64,000 nt of DNA from Dipetalonema caudispina (lineage: Eukaryota > Nematoda > Chromadorea > Rhabditida > Onchocercidae). Location of the stretch: the NCBI GenBank assembly GCA_013365325.1, contig JABVXV010000104.1:126152-190151 (forward strand). The letters run 5' to 3'. Both the position numbers and the translations under genes were made by a program. Each line of letters opens with the position of its first letter. Within the stretch, counting starts at the first letter, position 1. The notes beneath the pieces are model-generated. The model was not told where the DNA came from and searched no databases. It worked only from the letters and a program-made list of their open reading frames with translations. Below are positions 10,838 through 23,349 of this stretch, one piece after another.

Positions 10838-13800
10838 AAACCTCCAGTGATGTTTTTACTAAGAATATTTTTAGTTCAACCCATTTTTAATATGAATAGA
10901 AGGTAAGCAGTTAGAAAAATATTCGAGAAATGCACTTTGCTTAGGACTATCATTTTCATAAAATGCAGTACATTTAGCTGTACTGATTATAATAGCGTTT
11001 AACAGCCATCTAACATCCCATACCTAACACGCCTAAATTTAGCATAAAATATTCGCCCGAATGCAATAAATGATATGCAAAGAAAAAACAGGAAATATAA
11101 GGTACAAACTTGTATCAGTTCCTCTTGGTGTATTAACAGTGTTGGAATCTCTCTGAGCCAGGCTGGAGCTACTGATGTTAACCATCGCCCACCAACATCA
11201 CAGCCTGCTTTGTAACTACTCACTTTCACCTTTTCTGTTAAAATGGCTAAAAACAGCGCCCGTTCTTTTGAAAAACTTTTTCTGCCACTGAACACGCAGG
11301 AAGTGCGGAGACTGAAAAACATTTTCTCGAAAATTTGAGATCAAGAAAGGAAAGGAAAAAATCCGTAACGTTTCCATAACGATATTGATTCTCCACCTGC
11401 GGATTTATAACTCCAATTATACTTGTAACTCACAAAATATCCAATAAACGAAAAAAGGTGGAATCATCAAAGAACGCATCTCAATAGTTAACGAAAGACC
11501 GGATTTCTCAACAACTTGGTAAAAAACGTACATTCTACATAAAAACATTACACTCCGAACTTCTATTTATTTAAAAGTTAAGTTTCTTAGTACTGCCTTC
11601 TCTGCTGAACGCCCTATTTACTGGAATAGGAAAAAATTTTTCGGCAAGCTAGAATACCTGGCTAACGGGGTGAAATAAAGCCTAGCATTTCACGACGTAT
11701 CACTCTATAGCACACTAACTGACATTGGTGAGAGCAAAAAGCTGAAAATTTGTGAAAAAAAAAAGTCAGTAAAAGTTACCCTTATTTCATGAAAAAAGAT
11801 GGTTTATGTGAGTGGTTGTTTATGTTTCATCTCCTGACTTCTTCATGAATATTTTTATGAAAAATATAGAAAGGAAATATGTTTCTCAACGCTACAGTAT
11901 TCAGTCTATCAGCCAGTTTCACAATGTAGAAGACATTTTCATTAGGAAATCTTCTTAAAAAAAAAATTAAGTCATTCAAATAAGACATCTTAATCAAAAT
12001 ATTCAAATATGATATCTTAATCTTAATCAAATAGACAGGAATTTTAAGGAAAAAAAATATTATATGAACTTATAATGCCGAAATCATCCATATAAAATGG
12101 TTACAAAATTGCTTACACCCTAATTTACAATTAAACCAACATTCTTCTTGTACTTCTTTAAATGTTCCTGGTTTCTGTGCTTTCCTTAATATGCTATGAT
12201 AATCGAAATCATCTTGACAGGTGGAAAAATGCCAAACATCAACTCAACTTTTATTTTAGATTCCTTTGAATATACAAGACTTTAGAAAATAAAAGGAAGA
12301 AATATGAGGGAAAATAATGAAGAGCAACGGACATTGGAGATCTAAAAGAAGAAAAGAAGACAATGGGGAAAGGTTTCTAGTAAATGATACAGAAGGGAGA
12401 TAATTTTATATACAAAAGTTTTCATAACTTTTTCGCAATAACAAAAAAGAAGGTACTGCAGGCTACTTTTATCAACGTAGTTTTGCATGATTACAATCTT
12501 TGCTGAAGTAAATGAAAGCAAAATATCCCTGAGTATTATTTATTAGTCATCAAGATGAATGCTTTTCTTTACAAAGAATAGATCATTAGCAAAACGTTAT
12601 CTGTTGTTTTCTTCTCTCTCTTCCACTAGAATAAAACTTGGTTAGAAGTCAAAAAAAGAGGACAAACCACTGTAAAATATGCATCCTTATTCATTTCTGA
12701 ATGGAAGCTGTTTGATGCACCAGCAGTAAGCTTCCATCATTCTGAAATCGAAAACCTCGTATTGTCTAAAAAATACAATCGTGTCTCGCAATATTCGATT
12801 TTATTATACAGATGAATTTTACCATATATTTATTAAATGGATTTAACTGCTAGGATGTTCAAATAGTGTAGCTATTGCTAATGCAACATTGTGAATTCCG
12901 GACCAAAACGAGATAACTAGTAGCACTTACACCGAAAATATACTAGATCATAAAAAAGAAACCGATTTCCGACAAGGAACCACTTAACAACATATCAACA
13001 GAGGTGCTGAAGTTGTTTCTAAGTGATAAAATTCATTTCGTTACGTTACAAGTGAAACAATATTTCGATGAAACAAATTTCCAAAGGTCCTTCCACATAT
13101 TTTCCCCACGCATACCTCACTTGCTATAACTGAATAAGAATTGAAGAAGTGGACATCGAAAAGTCTTATGCTATATTATTTCCTAATAAATAGCGCTGAA
13201 AGATGATAAAACTATTACGTCAACAATACGGGAAGAAAAAGAAAGAAAGAGAGAAAGGAAAATTTAACAGTCAAAGGAAGGAAAAAAAATTTAGTAACTG
13301 CCGGAAATCTTTCACCGCCAAGTAATTTTTGGCAGAAAAGTAGGGCAAGCATTTCAGTAATAGAAATAACATATCAGTTAAAATCTTGTAAGCTTAGCTT
13401 GTTTTAAGATGGCTGAGTGATTGTCACAACCATGATAAACGGAAATACTCATATAAATATAATTATGTTCCAAACTAACACTGATTACAATATTGAGTAA
13501 AGTAATTCGAATGTCACATCGGAAGAGTTCCAAGGTGTGGAGTTCAGGTTAACGAAGAGAGAGAGAGAGAGAGAGAGGTATAAACTCCGTAATTAAAACT
13601 CCCATACCCCGCACCTTACATTCCATACTTCATATCTCCTACTCTACTCTGTACACCCCAAACTCTGATGAACTCTTGTAGACAAACAATACTCACTACG
13701 AAATCCGATCGTTGATAAAGTTCGGACTGAACACTATGCAAACAGAACGTCTCTTTGATACATTAAAATAAGAGAAGATAGGCAAAAGCGATTGAAGTAA

Positions 13801-16800
13801 TCGATTTGATCAATTCATTTAATATCTCGTAATGATGAGAAGAAGAACGGATGTTGTCACTGTAGACGTTAATATGATTAGACTTTGTTTAATAGAGTTT
13901 AATAGAAGAAAGATTCGTTCTCATTAAAGTAGGATTCCCTCGAGAAGGTGACAATTTCGATTTCTGGGATAATGATGCATTAATGAATTGAAATGATATG
14001 AATATGCAAAAGGCTTAAGCAAGATTAATATTTCACTTTACATTAGCATCGTTAAGTTAACATCTTTGGGATGGATGGATAAATTCAAGCAATAAATAGC
14101 AATGATCTTTGTAATCAAAGTGTATTTAAAAATGAACAATTGATAAGAAACTAACTACCTTAAAATTCCTTTAACATTCCATGCTGATTGAAATTAACGA
14201 TGATAGCATGATAAACTGATTTTAATGCGCGTGGTTTTTATAAAAGAGAGAATTTAATCCACTCACGATCATAGTACTGTCCTGTATTACTAATGATAGT
14301 AACAGATTACTGCAAGAAGGAATTAATCTGTAGGAATGAAAGGAGAATTAATAATAGTTGTGAAATTTGAAATGATAAGTAAATGAACTAGTTCGAAATT
14401 TTAAAGAAGTTATCGGCTAATAGGTCTTAGCTATTTCAGGTTACTAGTTTATGATATAGTCAATTATGAAAGTGGAACATTTGCATGTTTGCCTGTTCAT
14501 GAGATTCAGATTGGCTACAAGGCATTAAATTAATGGACATTGCAAACTTAATTATTAGGACATATTCGTTGGATGTTTTATTTGGTAGATGACACAACAC
14601 TTTCTTTTTAATTATGGAATTCCAGCTTCAACGAGTAAAATAATCATTAAGTTAATTAACGAAAGTGCGGAGAACGAGCCTAGTTGTTACAGCCTTGACT
14701 TTTCTTGGCAATTACTTTCTTCATTTCTTAAAGTTCATTTGTTTCCAAACCTAGCATTTGCTTCTTTTTCTTATGCTTTAACATGTGTAACCGACGTTTC
14801 ATCTTCAAATGTCCACTCATGCGAAACAAAAACATACCAGGCCTAAATTTTACTTGTCTCGAAGATGAAGAGTCATTTGAGTGGAATTTTTTTTAAAAAT
14901 TTAAAAATGAAATAACGGCAAAGAAGATCTTTAGCAGCACATTTTCTTCTGTTGTTTTAAGATCTAAGCCTATAATTTCACAGTAAAATCATCTTACTGA
15001 AAAACTGCTGGAGAATTCGAATGATAACAAATAATAGAAGATAACATTGATATTGTTATTGCTGTAAATTTTCAACAAGTGATAAAAATTGCTCTTATTT
15101 ATGTTTTTCTAATAAATAAATGTTATTGTTTGTTTTTCGTATGCTTAAGCAAAATATTTTAAACTTACTTAATTTACTTCTTTTTCTTTAAATTATTCTG
15201 AATGAAAAACTTGAAGTAATCATCACCTACAAAGCTTATAAAAAGGAATTATCAACTGAGATGTGAAGACATTCGCTCCCATCTCAGATCGTCTTTCAGG
15301 GTTTACCATAATTCACCCGAGAGTATATAATTCAAAGAATATATGTTTTATAAACATTTACATCACACATTTTGATAGAAATTAGATTAATTTAATGTGC
15401 TGATTGTTCTGAATCAAATTTATTGTGAAGTTGCGAAGTGAATCGGATTTGAGACTATTTTCGATTAATTCAAAATAATGAGGGGGTAAACCTATACCTA
15501 AGTAAGAATTATCAGTAACTCGTACTTTATGGAACGATCCACATAAAGCGCAGTAGTTTTACTTATTATTTTCCGACTAGCTGCCTAATTGAGAGTTTTT
15601 TATCATTGGTAGTGTGCAGACTTTAAATTTTAACTTAAGTGATGATGTTTAAATAATTGAAAAAAAAATAAAGATGCTAAAACTAACAGTGTAATTTCAT
15701 TTTAATCTGATTGCAAGTCTTAAATTAAATCATCTAAATTTGTTGAAAAATTGTACCTTTATATAGCTACAAAGATATATTGAACATTGTTCGTTATTTG
15801 ATAAGCTGCATCGAAATTATCAACATAAAAAGGTACTATCATAGGTAGTAAAAAGTTATCAATCTATTAATTTAAAGACAAATGCCATTTGTAGCAAACA
15901 CAGTTCTTTCGAATCACTGAAAGTTTAATGAAGACTTAGATATTATCAAATGATGAAATCTTGCATGGTCATTTTAAAGAAGTAATTAGTCATAAGTGAT
16001 TAAGTCAAGAATCACATAAACATAAAGTTGAAACATTTGATGATTTAGAGCCAAATGGGAAATAAATGTTGCAAATGTCGTTGCACATTGCCAAGTCACC
16101 ATCTATTTGCTTTGTTGGAAGGCGCGTTTCATCGTTTTATAAGGCTTGGCTTATTTAATTCTAGGCTTCATTCCATAGTGAATTTGACTGTACCGTGAAA
16201 TTCAACAGTTAAAATGAGCAAAATTTGAATGAGCGAAATATTTTTAATATCATCTCTATCGTAGGAGGGAGTTTTCATTGCTCCTAGTGTTTGTTATGTT
16301 TAACATAGAAAGAGATGGACAAAATTTGTTGGCTATCAATATTTACTAATAATGATTATCGACGTCTTTATCCATCTTTACTTTTCTAAAATATGTCAAT
16401 TAACTTTGTCTTAATAGCTGTTTGTGAAGGATGAATCTTCGTCAATTCAGTTTCCGATCGATTATAATAATGCCATCACTTACATGATTCTACCACTGCA
16501 ACTCATTTAAAGTATGTTGAAACATGATAACACGGATTATACTTAAACAGTTAGTTATTCCTTTCAAATTTTTTGACATATTTTTTTTCTCTGTAATTTG
16601 GCCCGCCATAATTATAGTTAATTATAAAGTTGGCAATGCAAAGTGACCACAATTCTGTAAGCTTTTCATGCATTCCATGAGAGTATATCATGCCAGTCTA
16701 ATCAGTAATGTTTATTGATGATTATCCTAGCTTGTCTTCTGGTTCACTTCACTTCTTTGAGATATCGACCAAACCTTCCTTTCGTTTAAAAGATGTAAAT

Positions 16801-19023
16801 TCAACTTCAGCGACAGTATTACAGCAAGTTGTGATACATTTTGGTTGTGATATTTCCGGATTTCTGGTTAAATAAATGGAAATGAAGTTTCATTCTCTTA
16901 TGATTGGGTTTTTTTGCGAACTTTGATTATTTTCTTGTGCATTGCACAGAATTCCCTTCCATTTTTATATTTAAGAGTGAAGAGGCATTGTATGAATTGA
17001 ATTTTTATGGACTGATGTGCCTTTTACTCTTCTCTTAATGATAAGGGTATATCAGAGAAGTTAAGAAAAGAATAAGTATAATGGGTCATCTATAAAAACA
17101 ATAAAATTGGAAGGAACGAAGTTGTAGAGAAGAAGGAATTATGATTTGGTGAGGGACATTTATTGTGTGAGAAATTGAAAATGTTATAGTTTATGCCAGA
17201 TAAGTGTTTAGATCGAATATAGGCTAATACTTTTATGGTTGAATTACTATCATTAGTCTTATTGATTTTAAAGAAGGGAGAAGAGAAATGTGCTAAGGAA
17301 CAAGGAGAAAATTTTCGGAAGGAAAGAGTTTTCATGGCCTGTTTATCAACTGAATCCTTCATCCAGCAGATTGTCAATCAACATTGCCGTTTTAAACATC
17401 TGCAATAGTCATAGCTGCAAAAAGAGGGATATTCTGAAATGAAGAAATATCATCTGTTCATGAGATATTCTGATCCATATAAGCAAGTCATTCCTGATTA
17501 ACTTCCCAGGAAGACCGTTCAATGAGAAATCAATCGATGCATGATTAATACCGCAGTAGACGACTGTATATAGAAGTAGTTCAGATTGAAATTTAACCGA
17601 AATTGGCATAATACATATGCATAGAAACATACTTGCGAATATTGGAAATTGGAAAGATCGGGATGAATAAAAAGAGTAAGAAGGATTAGTGAAAATGATG
17701 AGAAACGATTGAAATTAGGGGACAGATGTGCGGTTGTTGAGGATGAGATGAAGATGAAAGAGAAATGTGAGAAGTAGAGAGAAGAAGATCTGTCGTTTTA
17801 TCAGGTAGTATGTTTACTAGATAGATTGATGGGTGAGAGTAGAGGTAAGATTTGAAGTGTGGCAGGTTTTTGTTGGGTCAAGGAGTCTTTTTACGGTGAT
17901 GTCATTCATCGCATACTTCCCGCGGTTCCCCGTTAAAAACTGCCATTTTTCATTAAATGATTTCAAAGATGTTCATAGTTCACTCTATTCTATTATCTTC
18001 TGAATGATCTAACTTGTATTCACAACATATCACATGGATCTATTGTTTACATCTTCTTTCTCTATCCCTTTCCAAATATTATTTTTCTTTTCAGTTAGCT
18101 CTGCGAAGTTTATCCCATTGCTGTTTGTTACGTTTTTAAGCACGACATTGTGTCCTTACATTAAATCATCATGTGTTGGTAGGTTTGAAAAAAGTGATAG
18201 TAGACATGGTTCACGCAATTCCTGACATATGGGTAGATTTAAGTTAGAGAGAAACATTAGTATAAACATTGTCATGAACTAGTTAGCATAAATGGAACTG
18301 CAATATTTGTTTGCTATGAAAATTAAACTTCTTCCACTCTAGTGCGTATTTAAGAATACACAAATATGTTCAAATTGATAACCTGACAAGTAGTGACCTC
18401 TCTGAACTGTTTTCGTTCAGTAATTGTTTACTTCCACGCGATGATTTTTTATTCCTGCCAGCTGACTGTATACATTTATTTTACTTAATTTTAAGCGCGT
18501 TGCAGAGTTTGTCATTGTCATGGTCACGATAATGTCTATAATATGATCTAAACTGAACTGGAATTTATGGTTGTCAGTATCCAATGCAACCTTTCTTTAT
18601 TTCTTTTCCTGTCTTCTATGAATAACATCCTTTATTCAAGAATCACAATCTTACATAGACAAAGGATATAAGATGTCTAGCGGTATTTCGTGCCACAGGA
18701 AAATATCAATATGGAAATACAATGAATTTTATGATATTGGATTTTGCAACCGAGCGTTTGAGCGGCGAAAGTTAGCACTTTGTAAATTTATGTTTATAAT
18801 CCTTAAATTTTCCATTTCTTCATTTATTTCCCTATGTATTACTTTTAAGTTGTCGACTTACGTGAGAGCTTTTTTCATATCATTGAAAATGATTGACTGT
18901 TAATGACGCGAAAGCGAAGATTCATTTCATTTTATAATTTTGTGTGGTAAAACAACTTTTCTTCTTAATGTTATGATAGAAATAGACAACATTTTCATGC
19001 TTTAAGGACTCAACATAATATTT
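10838..19023. other. Gene-free 8.2 kb between head-to-head striatin and GTPBP2 genes
   Basis: The region should hold the promoters of both flanking genes. It contains a GA repeat, a CT/C-rich stretch after it, and scattered short AT-rich open frames with no splice-compatible partner or family resemblance. I found no tRNA, small RNA or transposon end that I could support. Confidence 0.55.
13557..13577. repeat. (GA)n microsatellite
   Basis: About ten GA units in a row, followed over the next 100 bases by unusually C- and CT-rich sequence on the same strand. It could be a GAGA-type chromatin or promoter element of the striatin-GTPBP2 interval, or simply a microsatellite. Confidence 0.85.
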
Positions 19024-19033
19024 ATTATTTTAG
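19024..19033 (+). promoter_or_regulatory. Probable trans-splice acceptor for the GTPBP2 gene
   Basis: The sequence attattttag ends 31 bases before the GTPBP2 ATG, and no upstream coding exon is evident. This is the layout expected of a spliced-leader acceptor in a nematode; an upstream untranslated exon remains possible. Confidence 0.45.
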
Positions 19034-19064
19034 AACTGGTAGATAGAAAACAAAGTGTGGAAGA

Positions 19065-22000
19065 ATGTCTGATAGTATTAATGCACTGTCTTTAATAGAC
19101 ATTTTTGAAAATTTGGAGAATTCTCTACCACCAGAAGTTGAAGAAGGAAATATTGAATATAAGGTAGGTGTATAGTTTAACGAGTAGCTACAATGTACTT
19201 TCTTAATTCAAGAAGATTATTATTGTCGAAAATCGAATTGATGTTAATGCTCATTTTTAAGGTAAAGATAAGTGAGTAAATCTTATTTAAAAGTCAGGGG
19301 AATGTAAATATTTTTTTCTTTTTTCTTTTTTTTTTTTTTTGTATTTCATTGCAGGTAAAACTTGTCGATCCATCTTTAACTCGAATGCAGCATCTGATAA
19401 CGCAGATGAAATGGCGTTTACGTGAGGGACAGGGTGAGGCAATCTATGAAATTGGTGTGCAAGACGATGGTACGATAAAGGGTTTAACCGATAAAGAACT
19501 GGATGCATCAATGAGAACACTAAAATCCATGGCTGCTGCTTTGAATGCAAGTATTGTAGTGGTAAGCTGTCAGAGTCATCTTTATATATTTATTTTGCTT
19601 TTTATAGGATTCGCATTTATTAGTTTGAAAGACCTGAAATTCAGTCTGTTAAAAGTGATGATGCGTAGATACTTCAGCCATAAGATAAGGAGTAACTAAA
19701 TCGTTTGGAAATTCTCCATTTTAATTGAAGAGGAAGGCATTTCCCGATCAGCGCCAAGTATGAATTTTGGAATGGGAAAATTATTTACATGGACGATCAC
19801 TAATTTTGCCAAAATGTTTCTTTCTGGCAAACAGATATTGTATTTCTGTGATTTTGTAAAATGAAGAAAGGGGAAACTGTATTTTATTGTCCGTTGCGCG
19901 TATTTTTTTTAATGAAGGCAATTTATGTTAATATAAGTTCTCCACACAATGCTCACTTAATTTGTGAAAAGGAATATGAAAAGTGTAGAAACAGTACGCA
20001 TCCTTTTATCTATTTCCCGTGTTGGCAAAAATCTTAATGATGAACCATTATCTCTTCATTTGTAAAGTTCTTCTAGGTAACAATTTTGATTAGCTGATTC
20101 GAAATGAATGTCATTAGTTACTAAATAGTTAACTTCGTTGTTATAACTAATATAGTAAATTATTTGATTAGAGCTGTGTAAATTATTTGATTTCTATCAT
20201 TTTGCAGCTGCGTGAACGTGATGTTATACCAAAAAGCGTTACATGCTGTCGTCGACGAGTCGTTGAATTGTTGATACGAAAAGTCCCCGATAATCAACAG
20301 TTTATTGGACTCAGGTAACTTATCGACTGTGTGTTCGAAAACGTTGAAAACAGTTGTAAATCTTACCAAGTAGATAATGTAATTGGCTGTTGTTATTGTT
20401 ATTTTGAATTCTTTTAGAATAGCGATTTTGGGCAGTGCAAATGCTGGAAAGTCAACACTGTGTGGTGTACTAACTCAGGGTCATCTTGATAATGGCCATG
20501 GAAAGGTACTTTGTCACCTTATTTCACAATATCACATCAAAAAAATTACTCTTCAAAAAAATAGTTTAACAGCATTTTTAGGCTCGACTGAATCTATTTC
20601 GTTATTTGCACGAATTTCAAACTGGTAGAACCAGTTCAATTTGTTTGGATATGATTGGTTTTGACTCACATGGAAAGGTAAGGTTTGTTTTAATATATAG
20701 ATAGTTATTTAAATTATGTAATAAAATTACTAGCGTAACAATAATCCAAAAGAAGTATTGATTTCTTACATTATACTTTACACTGGCAGAAGTCCTCTTA
20801 AGGAGTTTGATTATTAATTTTTGCTTCTCACATATCTGCTGATTATTTCAGATTTTTTTGGGGGGGAATTTTACTGTGTTTATGTAGCAATATTACTTTA
20901 TCTGCTATATTTTTTTTTAGTTGATCAATTACTCGGAACACTCATTGGAAGAAATTGCAGAGCAATCGACAAAGTTAATAACATTAATTGATTTAGCTGG
21001 CGATCGCAAATATCTCAAGACGACCATCTATGGACTCACAGGTAACAGTCATGGAGGATTTTATTGGTATTTTTCTGCATTGCTCTTTCACTCGTTTTTA
21101 TTTCCCATGTTCTTTGTTCTTTTATTCTTTTTCAGGATATTTGCCACATTTCGCAGCATTAATTATCAGCGCAGTAACGGGTCCAACGTCAATTACACGT
21201 GAACATTTGGGTCTTTCTGTTGCTCTTAATATACCAGTTTTCGTTGTTGTCACTAAAGTTGATGCTGTCACCACAGCTGCACGTGAGAAGTGAGTGCCAT
21301 TATTGTTCTGCAGATCCAAACAATGACTTGGCATTAGAAAGAAACTCTTACTTATTTTGGTACATTGTTAGGTGATTTGACGAACAAGAGCAATACTTTG
21401 ATGATGACTGAAACAATGTGATGAACGTGTTATAAGGAACTGATTGATTACCTTAGTTCGTATTCAGTGTTGCAGTCCTGTAGTCCAAATCTTCTAAAAA
21501 ATTAATTACCACTGTTTTTTTAAATATTTGCAACGAAAATTCAAATTATTGCAGAGTTCTTCACAGCATAAATATGCTACTTAAGCGACCGGGTATGAAA
21601 TGTATTCCAAAACGGATCGAAAGTTCCGACGCAGCTGTATGGTAAGCTTTTTTGTGGTTACAGTTTTCTTTTGTCATGATTTTTTTCCCAATCTGTTTTG
21701 ATTAATTTGTTAATTGCTATGGAATTTCAAACTTTGCAATTAGTTATGTTTTTCAGTTGCGCCACTGCAATGTTAAGCAAAAATGTGGTACCAGTTTTCC
21801 TCATATCAAATGTATCTGGCCTTAACCTCCATCTTCTGAAACAGTTCTTGAATGTTCTGCCTTCCAGTAGCTTTTCGAAATTAAAACAAGACGAAATATC
21901 ATTAAATGCTCTACTATTTTCAATAGAGGAAGTTTACCATGTTCCACAGGTCATTTTTTCTAATAAATTTAGGTTTTTCTTTTTTTGCTTGGAAGGAATA

Positions 22001-23349
22001 TGCATCTCCTCGCTGATGATTTGCTTAGAAAGCTTTGTGTGATGTTACGAACTAAGTTTTCAGGTGAATATTGTAGTGTGTGGCGTTTTAACGGATGGCA
22101 TATTAAGAGAAAAAGACGCAATACAAATCGGTCCATTCAAAGATGGTAATTATCATAGTGGGAGGATCGAAAGTATACGACGGAACAAGCAACCGGTACG
22201 TTTCGTACGACCTGGTGAAGCTGCTTCTATGGCCTTGGCTGTTGACGAAATTTATGTTCAAAATATACGAAGAGTAAGCTCTTTCTTTTCATTTGTTTTA
22301 TAGAAATAGTCAGTGGCACCCATTTCTTTCCTATCTCTGTTCTGCGCTGGTTTTTAAGTATTGCAATAAAGTTTTACGGTAAAGTTTAACTAGTAGGCTT
22401 GAATTCTTTCTCACTCATCAATCAGAAGAAATATGAAAACATTTGAGAAATTTGGTATGCCTTATCAATGATTCTGTTTAAATTTCTTTGTATGAAGTTT
22501 TGTATCTTCAGTTTGATCAATAATGATAAATATGGATAAAATATTCAAGATGATCTTGTAGTAACGGAACCGGGCGATATGTTGTTACATACTGCAAGTT
22601 GAAACTGTAACAGTAATTTATAATTGATAGTCGACCAGCAATATAAAGAATGCAAATAGGGATGGCAATTTCACAACCAATATTTTTGTGTATGCTAATG
22701 CTTGTTCTGATATAACCCCATGAACTCCTATAAATGGTATATGTGGCGCCATTGTTTACTAAACTTTGCAAGATTTGTTGGAGATTGATTTCTTAAAGGG
22801 TATGGTTTTGCTGAATGCTAAGGATGAAGGGATAGCTTGCCGACGTTTCACTGCTCGTTTGTATTTGCTCTATCATCCAGCAAATGAAATATGTGTGGGC
22901 TTTCAAGGAACAGGTTTGGTTTAAAAAAGATTCTAGAATTATAATGCAGATTTCAAATCTAGTTAAATTCATTTCAGTTTAATTTAAGTGCTTATGTTGG
23001 ACTAATTTTCACAATCATATTTGATAGTACTGTTATTTTACATGGGGTTTTAGTGCTGTATAGTAGTATCAAGTTCATGTCTTATCACAAAGAAATTGAA
23101 ATGACAAAATACAGAAACTTCTATAATCGACTCTTCGTTTTAGTTTACATTGGTTCAGTGTGTCAAACGGCTACGATAACAGAATTGGATGCCCCATCGA
23201 TAGTGCCTGGTCAGTGGGTTACCGTTCAGTTCGAATTCTACAGCTGTCCTGAATATGTACGCGTTGGAACACCCCTTATTTTTCGTGAAAGTAAAACAAA
23301 AGGGATGGGTGAGGTCGTCCATATATTTGGCTTCGATCTCGCAAATTAA
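19065..23349 (+). CDS. GTPBP2-type translational GTPase with altered catalytic residues
   Basis: GTPBP1/GTPBP2 proteins are EF-Tu-like GTPases; mammalian GTPBP2 acts in ribosome rescue. Exons are 19065-19163, 19355-19561, 20208-20314, 20418-20505, 20582-20677, 20921-21041, 21136-21289, 21555-21641, 21757-21949, 22064-22273, 22799-22913 and 23144-23349. Phases close, giving 560 residues. The N-terminal block [19 protein letters not shown] and the RKVPDNQQF block favour GTPBP2 over GTPBP1. The G domain has G1 GSANAGKST (143-151), G2 GRTSS (182-186), G3 DLAGD (223-227) and G4 TKVD (279-282). The beta-barrel domains follow, with GMVLLN at the start of exon 11 and a C-terminal [12 protein letters not shown] block. 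Two residues differ from the family rule: G1 has Asn146 where Asp is usual, and G3 ends in Asp227 where the catalytic His is usual. The acceptor at 22798 (cttaaag) is weak. Identity is secure; enzymatic activity is doubtful. Confidence 0.93.

Noticed and set aside
14589..14846. 85-codon ATG-started frame on the plus strand between striatin and GTPBP2
   Set aside because: No domain, no convincing splice context and amino-acid composition typical of translated AT-rich DNA; kept only as a weak possibility.
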